Of a stretch of 64,000 nt of DNA, positions 20,985 to 33,977 are shown in pieces. The notes beneath the pieces were generated by a model. The model saw only the letters and a list, made by a program, of their open reading frames with translations. It was not told where the DNA came from and did no database searches. The translations under genes were made by a program, and so were the position numbers. How positions within the stretch are numbered: position 1 is the first letter of the stretch; each line of letters begins with the position of its first letter. Origin of the DNA: Glandiceps talaboti (Eukaryota; Hemichordata; Enteropneusta; Spengelidae); assembly GCF_964340395.1 (NCBI RefSeq), contig NC_135566.1, positions 21,724,635 to 21,788,634 on the forward strand, in the 5' to 3' direction.

Positions 20985-21870
20985 GACTCCTTGTAAGGGA
21001 AATTTTAAGAGCAAGTCTTATAATCATTCATACCCATCACTTATAGTACTTCAAAACAGTCCTGGATGTAAAGACTTTGGCCAGTTTATTTCTACAACTA
21101 TATCAGACAGATTAAAGTCTGGAGCACTATCAGTGTGAGGGAAAGTTGGAAAGGACCCACCACCACTATTAGTTATGCCTTTAAACCATGTATGTGCATT
21201 GATATGAGATACCTGAGTCTCTGGATAAAATAGGAGGACTTCAAATTAGATCAATGGGTGGAAGTTACAAGATATCTAGAACAAGGAGATTTTTCACTTC
21301 AAATGTGATGACAAAAGTTGGTATGACCATGTTAAAATATCACACGACAGAAAGCTTTTGGGTTTCAAATGTGCTGGGATTTGGTATGTGAGCAATACAC
21401 AGTACCATTCGGGTGGAAATTATCTGCCTTTGTACATCACACCATAAGTACTGTATAACAAATTATGAAAGGTCCATAGGAGTGCCATGTATAAATAGAT
21501 GAAAGGCATGGAGGCCCTTTAGCAGACAACAAGTAACACACCTGAGCCAAAAGGAATTAGTGGAAGTAGCAGTCTTTATACTGGCAAAATTGTGTGTTGA
21601 CACAGGATATTTCCAAGCACTCAAGAAAAAATAATCAGTTCAGTTGTGCTAAAAGTGCATTAAAAGAATATATGAACTCCCGATATATGAGAGCCATGTA
21701 TCAATGAATGCAAATTTTACTCATCAAGAGATTGTTGCCGTTTTTGCACATGCAAAATCCGGGAAAAGTGTCGGCTATGACAATATTCCTGAGTTATAGT
21801 TTTGAGGTATTGATGGTAAAGTGTATTTTGCATTGAAAGACATGGGAGCTAGGGAGAGTAGATTGTAATG
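20985..21870 (+). pseudogene. DIRS-like (tyrosine-recombinase) retroelement RT remnant
   Basis: Several frames interrupted by stops carry a recognisable order of reverse transcriptase motifs: SLIVLQNSPGCKDFG, then a CIDMRYLSLWIK-like stretch, EIFHFKCDDKSWYDHVKIS, LLGFKCAGIWYVSNTQYHSG and RSAMYK at the position of the catalytic loop. The CDDKSGYDH and GFxWxGxxY patterns are typical of DIRS-group pol. A later segment around 21545-21650 resembles the downstream RNase H region. It is heavily decayed, with at least ten stops or shifts. Confidence 0.6.
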
Positions 21871-22479
21871 CAATTATCAAATTTGGTTGGTAAAGTATCA
21901 ATGTGAGACATTGTGACATTAGATATTGGTACTCGAGATGTATACTGAGTGGCCCTTACAAACTGGGTAGTTGGCTATGTTATGTTGTCTTTTCCCTTGG
22001 CTAAGAAGTAAAGGAAAGGAGTCATGAGAGTGGTGAAAAGTGTACACCTGGAGGGAGATATCTATGAATATTAGCAATACATGCGTGACTCTCATCCACC
22101 TACCTAAGGATAATATCACTTTGCTTGGCATTAGCACCATTTAACAACTCAGTCCAAATCTTGATTACAATACTATAGATAGTATCCTTTAAGCAAAGTG
22201 ATAAGGCTTTAAATACTATATAATCTCTTATGTCAACACAGTGCTCAAACTGAAGTTGGGCAACAAAAATGTTCACCTGGGACTATGCTTTGCACCTGCA
22301 GGCTTCAATTTTTTTTTCAAAGGTCACTTGTCAATGGACAAGAGAATTTTCAATTTCACTTCTGGTATAATAAATTGTTTGTCCTATCAAGATGTGACAT
22401 ATTGCACTTCTTTTTACACACCTGAGAATGTATTTCAAGTACATAATAAAAATAATAATAAAAATAATTATACTGGATA
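21871..22479. other. No gene recognised
   Basis: No exon or repeat boundary could be supported in this stretch. Confidence 0.4.
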
Positions 22480-22690
22480 GTTCTCTAAGTAAACACTTAT
22501 CTGCCAAGAAATCCAGTGAGGGTCATCCCTCATGGATTCAGTGTTTGATAATGCAAGGGGAACCGGAGTACACGGGGAAACCTGCATTGTTCAGTAGAGT
22601 CAAACTAAACAACGAATGGTTTGAACCCCAACCACAGTGGTAAGAGGAAAGTGGTTTCACCACTCGGCACAACCGACAACCCCTGATTTT
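22480..22690 (-). repeat. tRNA-derived SINE, copy 1
   Basis: Read on the minus strand, the copy begins GGTTGTCGGTTGTGCCGAGT (A box region), is followed by ACCACTTTCCTCTTACCACT and then GGTTCAAACC (B box), and continues with a body containing GGTTCCCCTTGC and CTCACTGGATTT. The order and spacing match the better copy at 27375-27662. Confidence 0.7.
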
Positions 22691-23739
22691 AAAGTTATAA
22701 ACAAACAAAACACTCTGAAGGTCTATCATTTGTGACAATCTTGTGTGTTTTTTCTATTTCCATCATTTTGCCTAAATGTGTGCTAGCCGATGTAAAATGA
22801 TGCCTTACTACTGAAACACATACACTTGTTTCTCGACATAAGTTTCAGACTTATTGTCACCAAAATGATGCTTGCCTATAGTTCTTTTTTTTCAATATTA
22901 CTTGTAAACATGTTTTAAAAGAAATTGGCGTTATTTCAATTCTACAATGTGTCTGTGATAGACAGAAATTGGCTTGATTTTGATAATTAACCCTGAAGGT
23001 AAGGAAAGCAGGATTCAAACACTTGGAGTAAAAAAAAATTCCAAGGTTTTCCCTGGGTTTTCCATCAGTTTCCAGTGTACTTGTATTGATTGGGGTTATT
23101 TTCCAGGGGTGTTGACCATCAATATTTATTTTATTGAATGACATCTAATTCTCTGACACGGATGAAAAGTAATTAACAAGGTCTCTCACAATATGTCACA
23201 ACACATTTTAAAGACAGTCAACACTGCAGCTGTTGGTTTAAAAAACAAAACCGTCATAGCCATTAGAATAACATTGTTCATTTTCAAATCAGCCAAATGG
23301 AAAAGTCATTAGCCACAAACTTTAAACATTGAAAATATTAATTTGTTTGTCTATATATTTCTCTTAATGTCTGTCTTATTATTTTAGTCCTATGAGTCAA
23401 TACTGTGATACTATTTTATCACCATCAAAATCTTGACTATCATGTTCACTCATTGTAGGTCCCAATAAGCTTATCCCTACCAACATTAAATCAACCAATT
23501 CATCACAATCTTTCCAACTACATTACTTTGAGCAATATATTGATCAAGTGTAACTTTTGTCATGTTTTATTACATCAGTTTTCCTGCACACTGAAATCGA
23601 CTGTACACCTCCATTTTTACTCTGAGCTGTACAGAGAGACTTCTGTTCTACCCCTAAGTAGTAGTTTCATTCAGCTGTAGATGGAATGTACTGAAACTTA
23701 TGAGTGGTTACTCTGATGGTAGCAAAACACCAATGCTAC
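22691..23739. other. No gene recognised
   Basis: It is AT-rich sequence with short open frames only; I see no splice-bounded coding stretch or repeat termini. Confidence 0.4.
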
Positions 23740-24480
23740 AGGAGACAATTCAACAACTCGTGCAAACGAACTAAATGCATTCTATAACAGGTTTGATTGC
23801 TATGTTTTCTCTTTCGAGCATAGCAATCAGGAATGAACTGAGAGCAGCGTCCTCAAATATCACTGATGGCGACCGTCTCTCGACCGACAAGGAAGAGGTG
23901 CTTCGGGTGCTCCAGTGTGCTCCCAAACAAAGCGTCGGGGCCTGATAATTTTACTCACTGTGTTCTGAACTTGTGCGCTGATCAACTTGCTCGTATTCTG
24001 TCTGTCATATTCAATTTGTGCTTTCAACATGACTTAGCTCCGATGTCATGGAAAACTTCTCATATTGTTCCTGTCCCAAAGAAAGCTGTGATATCATCAA
24101 TGAACGATCTTAGACCAGTTGCGTTGACGTCTGCCGTTATGCAAGTCTGTGAACGAGTAGTTTTACAAATAAGTTAATAGTTATAGTCTCTGATTTTATT
24201 GACCCATTACAGTTTGCCTATCGTAAGAACAGGGGTATAGAAGGATGTGATGTTACATGTTTTAAATAATGTATATTCTCATTCAGAAAAACCTGGAAGT
24301 TCAATCAGATTAATGTTCTTTGACTTTTCAAGTGCTTTTAACACTATACAGCCACATCTTATCGTTTGGAAACTTTTAGCAATGAACTTGTCACCTTCAA
24401 CTGTACATTGAACTTTTAATTACCTTACGAATAGACCACAGCATTAGCATTTTCGCCTTGATGTGCAGAGGTGACAAATA
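23740..24480 (+). pseudogene. LINE (jockey/Rex-type) reverse transcriptase fragment
   Basis: The reading starts with ANELNAFYNRFDCYVFSFE and continues in one open frame from 23866: KASGPDNFTHCVLNLCADQL, then HIVPVPKKAVISSMNDLRPV and ALTSAVMQVCERVV. This is the RT finger region of non-LTR retrotransposons. After a stop and frame changes, DFIDPLQFAYRKNRG and an SSAFNTIQPHL-like stretch (motif A) follow to about 24400. The endonuclease part and the catalytic YADD are absent, so it is a truncated dead copy. Confidence 0.85.
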
Positions 24481-25984
24481 TCCAAGTGGGTCCTTTAGCG
24501 ATGCAACGCGTTTGATGAGATAAGAAATCACTTCAAATCAACTACCAAACAAATGTAACCTTATTCATTTAGAGGGGTTGAAGTTAAGAAATAAAACTTA
24601 GGAAGTAAATAGTAACACCTCAACCATTAGCAGTAAAAAACAAGACCAACGAAATTGAACAAATATATTTGACTTGAAGTTCAGCATACACATGAAAGCA
24701 CACATGGAATGAACAATTGCAAATAAATGATTCAGAATTGGAAGATGAAAAGAACACATGTACTTCTAATGTGACAATGTGAAATGAGACAAATGGAACT
24801 AAATGATTCAAATACTGTGAATTAATGCACACAAATATGAAAAGAAATAAATGACGTTTAAAGAATTTAGAGACATCTAACATAGTATACCTTTAATGTT
24901 GTGTGATGAATTGCCAATAAATGAATATTTCCCGATCATAACATCACAATTACTCAGCGTCAGGCCTGACTACACAATCATTCACTCAATCGTACTGAAC
25001 CCTCAAACATACTTTTAACAGAAAATAACCCCAACTAAAAATACGTTAGTTAAACTCTATAAAACAGCATATTCATCATAGCAACTCCAAGGGTAAAATA
25101 ATAAGGCAAAGTATGAAAATAATTTGGTTGGATACAAGGTTCACAATATTATAAGTTATGATGACAACTTTCTAAGAATTGGTGAGAAAACTTCAAGGCC
25201 ACATGAGGACAAATGTACATGCATTTTGACTTCATTTCAGAGTTCATAATGAAAATTACAAAAAAAATTCTGAATGGAAATACATGTAAGGCGAAATAAA
25301 AAAAAATTGTGTGGTTCCGATTACATTCAATGTTAAAATAGTTGGGTTGGTAGATTTTTTATTTTATTGTCTTGTATTTTTTTCATGTGTGAGTGTCTAG
25401 TTCAGGTTTTCCATTGTTTTCCAAATGGTCTCTGTGTTGTTTATTTCTTTCTATCAGATGTACAGCCATTACAGATTGGAAGAATAGGTTTATATTGTTT
25501 TTTAAGTTGGTGTCAGTTTCCGCACCCACTATTTCTTGCGAGACTTCACGATTTTCGCGACTTCGTTCAAATACGTAAAAAAAGGTACGGGTCGGCGTGA
25601 AAATCTTAGTGGGGTCGGGTAACTAAAGCCGATTTCATAAGTTTGAGGTCATTAGCATTTGTAACGACCGAGCGAATGCACAACATCTGGATTAAGCTAA
25701 TTTAGTCAATGGTTACGCAAGCAGCCTCGTTCACGATAATATGAAGAACGTTAGTCCTATAAACTTCTGATATACTATCATAAGATTGAAAATTGTTATT
25801 TCAAATTAAGTCTGTAACCTTTAAGTTTAGAAACACTAGTTTTTCCAGTTCGGTTATCCGTTTCAGCACCTCCAATAATCATAATATTAATATATTGAAC
25901 GAATGTGGCTGTTTATCTTAGTATTACCCAATAAGCAACAGGTAGAATGGTATATAAACAGCTGTTTTCGCATTCTATACACCC
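24481..25984. other. No gene recognised
   Basis: The segment 25340-25620 (CTTGCGAGACTTCACGATTT, GGTCGGCGTGAAAATCTTAG) is unusually GC/CpG-rich for its surroundings and looks like part of a dispersed repeat, but no second copy is in the window. Confidence 0.4.
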
Positions 25985-26280
25985 TAGTCTAAATCATAAA
26001 TGACCACATACTCCCTACTTTACCCTATGGAGGATATGAAGATATAATGCTAACATTGTGTGTCCAAGTTTGAACCTCTTTCTAAATGTAGATAAACATG
26101 GTTCTACACCCCCCCCAGTCTATATGACCACATACTCCCTACTTTACCCCATGGAGGATACACAGATCTATAATGCCAATGTGTGTCCAAGTTTGGACCC
26201 CTCTCTAAATGTGGATAAACACAGTTCTATAGCCCCAATCTAAAAGAGCATATATCCCCTTCTTTACCCATGGAAAGTAT
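25985..26280. repeat. Short tandem repeat, about 115-bp unit, 2-3 copies
   Basis: The words ACCACATACTCCCTACTTTA and GTGTGTCCAAGTTTG recur at about 25999/26126 and 26060/26185, with a third weaker copy from about 26240. Confidence 0.75.
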
Positions 26281-26489
26281 AAAGGTAACATATTGTGATG
26301 TGTGAAGATATTTCACTGGCTACGTAATTTAGTATGAAAAGTGCTACTGAGTCTGCTGGTCAAAGGTGTTGGTAAACAAGATGTGTGAACATGGTCACAC
26401 GAGGACAAACATGGACAAAGATGGTACTTTAACCATGTTTACCACATGGTTTACCCACCCTGTTAAATCTCACTTTTTGTACAGTGTAG

Positions 26490-26900
26490 CATTGATCATG
26501 TAATATTTGAGTCACAGGATTCATCAATCAAATTCAGACATATCCGGTAAAACAAACAAAAAATAAAGTATGTCTCCCATTATTATATGGTTTCATCTCA
26601 ATATATTTAAAAGCCACTTAAAGCAGATTTTTTCCAAAGAAAAACATCATTTTAGATACAAAATTATGGGCTCTGAATAACTGAATATGTTCATCACTTG
26701 CATCGCAAATGTTTATATATGGTGCTCCGTGTTGCTGCAAGTCCCGATTTCTCAATTCAACTCAATGATTTAGGAATATTACTGTACTAACAAACATTAA
26801 AATGTAGTTATTCTTTTAAAACATTTAAAACAAATTTCAATTATCGACAATATAAATGTCATACTTCTACAACCCAGAAATTCAACTGCACTATGTATAT
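26490..26900 (+). repeat. Diverged copy of the interior of the 42.4-kb Harbinger-like element
   Basis: Over about 400 bases it follows the order of words found at 42930-43330 (GCATTGATCATGT, GAATAACTGAATA.GTTCATCACTTGC, TTTAGGAAT.TTACTGTACT, CCC.GAAATTCAAC). No terminal repeats were identified around this copy. Confidence 0.6.
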
Positions 26901-27374
26901 GTCATCAGTGGTCCGTAAAAACGTCGAACTTCCAAATTGCGTAATAATTTCTAGGGGTACAGTGCAGTGATGCCTTGGTACATGTTACAATGTTATGATA
27001 CTAACAGACCTACTCTTACAATATTGCAATGCATGGCTATGTTATGTTGCCGATATGATGACCGGAGTATGGTAGCAATTATATACATAGTATGCAAGAT
27101 CAAAACAAATATGGCAGCACCAAGCATGAACTGTAGACACACAAAGTATATCATAGAACGATCCTTTGACTTTCTGGGGCTATCAAAAAATGACAATGAC
27201 AAAATTCATGACATCATTATTTGACAACATACAGAATAGTGTCAACTCATTGGAGATAATGTGTATCTGGTGTATGTACCTAAATACTTATAATATGTTT
27301 TAAATGGCCACTGCAATTCTATTTTTCACTTTTCATCAAACCAATAAAAAATAGCCACTTAACACATTTTTTTT
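26901..27374. other. No gene recognised
   Basis: Short open frames exist on both strands around 26967-27224, but no homologous protein is recognised and the frames lack splice or composition support. Confidence 0.35.
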
Positions 27375-27662
27375 AATTTATTTATTTGTTCAGGCAAACC
27401 AACGGGCATAAAGCCCATTTACAGGCACCTTTAAACACTTGTCCAAGAAGTCCAGTGAGGGCCATCCCTCATGGGTTCAGTGTTAATGCGGGAGGAAACC
27501 GGAGAACCCAGGGAAAACCTGCGTTGTTCGGTAGTCAAACTGAACGACACTCTTCTTACTTACAGCGTGGTAAATTTTAATCGAACCCTGAATGGGGTTC
27601 GAACCCCGACCGCAGTGGTAAGAGGCAAGTGGTTTAACCATTTGGCCACCGACAACCACAAC
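27375..27662 (-). repeat. tRNA-derived SINE, copy 2
   Basis: On the minus strand the head reads GGTTGTCGGTGGCCAAATGG, where TGGCCAAATGG fits the Pol III A box. Some 40 bases later GGGTTCGAACCCC contains a perfect B box. The body has GGTTTTCCCTGGGTTCTCC and CCTCACTGGACTTCTTGGAC. The second copy is at 22480-22690. The tRNA-like head identifies a SINE mobilised by a LINE. Confidence 0.85.
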
Positions 27663-28043
27663 CATTTCTATAGCACTGAGGAGAAAAAAGTGACCACGAA
27701 TAGTGAAAATCTAGTTAGAAATTATGCTGCTTCCACATCCATGACACCCTCTGCTGAGCGAGAATTTATATTTGCATATGAAAGCATTCCTGTTATGTCA
27801 TCATAGTAGGAACACATAACCTTGAACTTCACCTTCCTAACATGCATTGCTATGGAGGCTCGGTCACAACAAGTTCTAGAAATTGTATCTTTCGAACGGG
27901 GCGGCGAATGTTCGTCAGATTTTTCAAGTGAAGAGGTGACAACTTGCAGTAAATCAACATTTAATCATACATTCCTTTCATTAGGGGGCAGTATGAACAT
28001 ATTACATGTATTGTAAAGAAAGAAATAGAATTGCAGTGGCCCT
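27663..28043. other. No gene recognised
   Basis: This is the left flank of the 58-bp minisatellite. Only short frames are present. Confidence 0.35.
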
Positions 28044-30087
28044 TTAATGGTACAATAGGTGGAGTGTTCACCATTACCTATATAGTTGTATATAATATGT
28101 ATTAATGGTACAATAGGTGGAGTATTCACCCTTACCTAAATACTTGTATATATAATATGTATTAATGGTACAATAGGTGGAGTGTTCACCCTTACCTAAA
28201 TACTTGACTGTATATAATATGTATTAATGGTACAATAGGTGGAGTATTCACCCTTATCTAAATACTTGTATATAATATGTATTAATGGTCCAATAGATGG
28301 AGTGTTCACCCTTACCTAAATACTTGTATATAATATGTATTAATGGTACAATAGGTGGAGTGTTCACCATTACCTATATACTTGTATATAATTTGTATTA
28401 ATGGTACAATAGGTGTAGTGTTCACCCTTACCTAAATACTTGTATATAATATGTATTAATGGTACAACAGGTGGAGTATTCACTCTTACCTAAATACTTG
28501 TATATAATATGTATTAATGGTACAATAGGTGGAGTATTCACCCTTACCTATATACTTGTATACAATATGTATTAATGGTACAATAGGTGGAGTGTTCACC
28601 CTTACCTAAATACTTGTATATAATATGTATTAATGGTACAATAGGTGGAGTGTTCACCCTTATCTAAATACTTGTATATAATATGTATTAATGGTACAAG
28701 AGGTGGAGTATTCACCCTTATCTAAATACTTGTATATAATATATATTAATGGTACAATAGGTGTAGTATTCACCCTTATCTAAATACTTGTATATAATAT
28801 GTATTAATGGTACAATAGGTGTAGTATTCACCCTTATCTAAATACTTGTATATAATATGTATTAATGGTACAAGAGGTGGAGTATTCACCCTTACCTAAA
28901 TACTTGTATATATAATATGTATTAATGGTACAATAGGTGGAGTGTTCACCCTTACCTAAATACTTGTATATAATATGTATTAATGGTACAATAGGTGGAG
29001 TGTTCACCCTTACCTAAATACTTGTATATAATATGTATTAATGGTACAATAGGTGGAGTGTTCACCCTTACCTAAATACTTGTATATAATATGTATTAAT
29101 GGTACAATAGGTGGAGTGTTCACCCTTACCTAAATACTTGTATATAATATGTATTAATGGTACAATAGGTGTAGTGTTCACCCTTACCTAAATACTTGTA
29201 TATAATATGTATTAATGGTACAATAGGTGTAGTGTTCACCCTTACCTAAATACTTGTATATGATATGTATTAATGGTACAATAGGTGTAGTGTTCACCCT
29301 TACCTATATACTTGTATATAATATGTATTAATGGTACAACAGGTGTAGCGTTCACCCTTACCTAAATACTTGTATATAATATGTATTAATGGTACAATAG
29401 GTGGAGTGTTCACCCTTACCTAAATACTTGTATATAATATGCATTAATGGTACAACAGGTGTAGTGTTCACCCTTACCTAAATACTTGTATATAATATGT
29501 ATTAATGGTACAATAGGTGGAGTGTTCACCCTTACCTAAATACTTGTATATAATATGTATTAATGGTACAATAGGTGTAGTGTTCACCCTTACCTAAATA
29601 CTTGTATATAATATGTATTAATGGTACAATAGGTGTAGTGTTCACCCTTACCTAAATACTTGTATATAATATGTATTAATGGTACAATAGGTGTAGTGTT
29701 CACCCTTACCTAAATACTTGTATATAATATGTATTAATGGTACAACAGGTGGAGTATTCACCCTTACCTACAATGTATATACTTGTATATAATATGTATT
29801 AATGGTACAATAGGTGGAGTGTTCACCCTTACCTATATACTTGTATATAATATGTATTAATGGTACAATAGGTGGAGTGTTCACCCTTACCTAAATACTT
29901 GTATATAATATGTATTAATGGTACAACAGGTGGAGTATTCACCCTTACCTACAATGTATATACTTGTATATAATATGTATTAATGGTACAATAGGTGGAG
30001 TGTTCACCCTTACCTATATACTTGTATATAATATGTATTAATGGTACAATAGGTGGAGTATTCACCCTTACCTATATACTTATATAC
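28044..30087. repeat. 58-bp minisatellite, about 35 copies
   Basis: The unit is ATGGTACAATAGGTGGAGTG-TTCACCCTTACCTAAATAC-TTGTATATAATATGTATTA, 58 bp. Variants are clustered: GGTGTAGTG units dominate 29160-29720, GGTGGAGTG units elsewhere. At 29739-29920 and 29920-30087 a three-unit block containing an extra ACAATGTAT is repeated, so there is a local higher-order repeat. No frame is open through it. Confidence 0.97.
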
Positions 30088-30683
30088 GATTTATAATAGA
30101 TTAAAAAATATAATATTTGCCAATATAATGCCTATAGTTCTCCTGAAAGTGTTTAATCATAGCAAGTAGACTCCTACAGTAAACTGTAAATTCAAAAAGT
30201 TATTTCAGTATATGTTTGTATTCTAAGGAACAGCTTGAATCTAACCAAAACACTCCTGAGCAATACTGCAACCTAATCAAAATGTTAAAAGTTTCCTTTA
30301 GATAATTAATTTATAGTTTTGTTCAGTTGTACATGTCGTCAATAATTAAGTTGGGAAATATTGATTAATTATGTCTATGAGCTCCTGCCCATCTAATATA
30401 TTAGGGCAGCCTACAGTGCTTATCATAATTTATGCAGCCTGTCTGGGTCAGCTGCGAATAGGTATAATGCATTCAGTAATATTTAGTCTGGAGACTGTAG
30501 CAGGAAGTACCAGTGGGTCTTATATTTTGACAAAATGGAAGATCACAAGTCATTAGTCAATAGAACCATCACTTGACACTTCAAATTCACCTGGACAGAC
30601 TGTGATGAGCTTTTCCTTACTTATATGCAATGTTATATTGGTTCATCCAAATACTTTTCTGACAGACTGCCATATCAAACCTA
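30088..30683. other. No gene recognised
   Basis: Right flank of the minisatellite; no coding or repeat signature was identified. Confidence 0.35.
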
Positions 30684-30806
30684 AACAAGTCATTGAGAAT
30701 GACATAGTCCCTGCTATAATTGGGTTTTAAGGAATTATCACTACTCTGATCACGCAACAACATTTGTGAACCTAAAACAAACAGACTTAGATATGTTGTG
30801 TGTGCT
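30684..30806 (+). repeat. Left-end fragment of the 18.85-kb insertion family
   Basis: About 122 bases, beginning AACAAGTCATTGAGAATGAC, match 18851-18975 almost base for base, including the GTCATT-gag-AATGAC hairpin. The match stops abruptly at GTGTGTGCTTGTT, where a CA-rich dispersed repeat begins. Confidence 0.85.
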
Positions 30807-32072
30807 TGTTATGTATTTGCTATGGACATGGTGTTGTTGCTAGGCTTATTTGTATATATTTCTGAATGTTTATTCATTTGTCAATTAATCCTTGTTGTTA
30901 GCAATGCATTACACAACATTAATAAGGTGCTACTATGGGTATGGTCTTATTGCCAGGCATATTTGCATTCAATTTTTGAATGTTTATTCACTTGCCTGCC
31001 CATCTCTGTTTTGGTTGACTGTTGACTGTGTCAAAATATGTTGGACAATATCTGTAGAATAACTCCTCCAGAAACATTCCATTTCAGCTAAATTCACCTA
31101 GCAGTTTTCGAGATACAAGTTTGGACTAAAATTGCCAACTGCCTATTTGTGTGTGTGCTACCAGTACCTATATTTTGCTTGTGTTATTTCATTAAAAAAA
31201 CATACTGTATGAACTGTAAAAAGAATTGTTACACATGATTGGCACCCTATCTTTTCTGGTCTGGTAGTAAATTTGAGCCCTTCACTTGATGAGATTGCAT
31301 TTACAAAGCTTAGACAGTCAAGGGGTCGAAATAGAAATATTTTTAACATGTGTGCACCTTGACTTTGGAATTTACCTGCACACAATGTACACACAATATT
31401 TTTCAGTTAAATTTGTCCTATTATATATTAAATTATTGCAATAAGTAATGCTAGGATTCAATCTTTTGTTCAGCCTGGCCAGCAGTACTCAACTTCTTTT
31501 ATCTATTCTTGATGATGGATCTTTCAGCAGGACCAAAATGCAGAATTAAAAGGTTTTAAATTCAACGTCATTGGGAGTAAGTTCATATCAGTTATACTGC
31601 ACTAACAATAGAATAATATTTTTGAGATTTAATTTTTGACCAAAATTCACATTTTACACCTAATTTGCTTATTACTGATGAGATCCTTATATGTTTAATA
31701 TTGCTTCATCTGTGCACCCCCACATACATCCTCGTTAAATTTCAGCCAAATCTGCTCCCTAGTTTTGGAATTAAAGATTTTTGACCAAAAAGACACATTT
31801 TTAGCCCTTATTTGCATATTACTGATGGCATCATCATGTCATGAACAAATATTAATTTACTCTACCCTAAGACTGTTCCCACCAAATTTCAGGCAAATCT
31901 GCTCAGTGGTTTTAGAGCTTAAGTTTTTTGACCAAAAATGACATTTTTTGACCTAAAACGCACATTTCTGATGCAATCATTTTCATTTGAACAATTTCTT
32001 AACGAGACACCCAAAGTAACATGGCCACCAAATATCAAAGTAATTGGTCCAGCAGTTTTTGACTTTAAGTTG

Positions 32073-32121
<49 letters not shown>

Positions 32122-32170
32122 CAATGCCTATAGCACTACTGAACCTTATCAGTTCAATTGTGCTAAAAAG
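30807..32170 (+). repeat. CA-rich dispersed repeat, copy B
   Basis: The head contains two related units of about 125 bases (GCTATGGACATGGTGTTGTT and TACTATGGGTATGGTCTTAT). The body has TTTTTGACCAAAA repeated three times about 130 bases apart. A (CA)n tract lies at 32078-32121, and the end is CTTATCAGTTCAATTGTGCT-AAAA. It is one of the longest copies. Confidence 0.65.
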
Positions 32171-32471
32171 CAATGCCATAAGACACTTTGTCAATGAAGA
32201 GTACACAATGAATTAAGCTGAATTGAGGTACTAACTGCTGAAATATGTGTCATTAACACTGACAACAATGTTGTTGTGAACATAGTGCATATTTCCACAA
32301 CTATCAAAGGGTGAAATGTGGCAACACGACATTTGCACATGCCATACTTATGATCCTATCAAAAATTGCCAATTTGAATGCCTCATATTTGACAAGCAGT
32401 CTCAAGTCTCAAACTTCAAAGATAACAAGGTTCCATGCATTCATTTACTTCTGCATTTCCAATAAGTAAAT

Positions 32472-33977
32472 CATAGACCCTCCACCAACGGGGTATGCAA
32501 CTACATCATTTCCACTGAAACGAACTCTGTTTGCATACATTAAGTTTAATTAATCCTGTTACTATAGCAGTAATGAAGACTTCCTTCAAGAGTGTAAAAA
32601 CCTCATGATGCTACATAAATCACATGTAAAATCTCGAAAAAGATGAGAAGAGATTATACGCGGTTATGCTTATTTATGTTGATGACCACAACACATCATG
32701 GTATGGCATCTTCCCATGTCTTTGACGACAATTTTGATTTTTGTCAGCTCTGTATACACAAGGAAGGACTTGATAATTGAACAAGAGTGGGCATGAAACC
32801 ATACAAAATCATGTAAATGATAATGTACAATTATGATGAAAATATGTAATTTCCTTATACGAAGACATGCCAACAGTGGCCGACACATGCAACAAGCATG
32901 AGAAAGGCTGGAAGTTTAGATACAAATCTATAATTCTGTCATTTTTTCCGCGACTATTGCGCGAGACATTTTGAAATCTATGCATGCCTCTAGAATTTGA
33001 AGAATGATGTACAATTTTGTGAAACACATCGTCGATCGAACTGGTATGTCTATAAATTTTGTACATTTCTACAATGCCATGTATTTTTATGCCATTTTAA
33101 TAGCCCTGCATAACACCGGCACATGTACTACGCTCAAGAACATAACAGATTTGCACTTTTCAAATCAAAGAAGACATAATGGGTTACAATTCATTCAAAT
33201 ATTAAAATTGAGCCACAACTTGAAAGGTAATCTGCGTAAATACAATCTCTCAAGTCAAAGTTGGAGTACTTCTCATTTTCTCAGTTAGTTCGGTCATGGT
33301 TCATCTGAGAATGATGTAAAGTTTCAAATTCAATTGGCTAGCAACCAGAAATTTGAAGTCTAGTACTCGTTTTGAAATCGTTTCGGAGACATGTTTTTGA
33401 CGAAATGTATCGTGAATATATCAACCACGACAACAGAGGTAAAATGGCAACCACGCATTGGATGTTTACATTTTATTTTGATGTAGTTACGATAACACGC
33501 CTAATCCTGATCAATGAAGGCAGCCTAAAATATTAACATGTGATAAAAAGCATCAATAAATAGACTCAAAACTTCAAGAATCATTTCTGACAGAGAAATC
33601 CAGTAACAACCCTAATGAACGAAACACTGTACTCAAAGCATACTGCAACAATCGCAAACAATGGACAGCTTACGTGATCTATTCTTCTTTTCACACCAGA
33701 GAACAACAAAATACACGACAAGACTATGTATGATTACCTAAAATACTATATATCTTGTTGGGTCTTCAACCAGTTATAAACTTCGAAATGGTCAGAAAAT
33801 TTAGTGAAAAACATGTCGGATAGCTAGCAACTATCATTGAGTCACAGTGACTGTAAACAACTCAGAAATGGACAGGAAATGCTTATGTAGCTTAATGTAT
33901 GCAAACAAACATCATACAATAAACATTTAGAGATCCTTTGATGTGTATCCTGTTGCAGTGTTGGTGGAGGGTCTATG
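32472..33977. mobile_element. 1.5-kb non-autonomous DNA transposon with CATAGACCCTCCACCAAC termini
   Basis: The first 18 bases (CATAGACCCTCCACCAAC) are repeated exactly in inverse orientation at the right end, and TTTGCATACATTAAG recurs in inverse orientation about 65-90 bases inside. The flanking 7-mer AGTAAAT is present on both sides (32465-32471 and 33978-33984), as expected for a target-site duplication. No transposase frame is recognisable. Superfamily is uncertain: CA start suggests hAT, whose duplication is normally 8 bp. Confidence 0.75.

Noticed and set aside
28044-30087. CRISPR-like array
   Set aside because: Units are contiguous with no unique spacers, in eukaryotic DNA; it is a minisatellite. 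The same holds for 48262-50269.
31938-32216. Frames through the (CA)n tract of the dispersed repeat
   Set aside because: His-Thr and Cys-Val runs plus repeat body; the same sequence elsewhere has stops.
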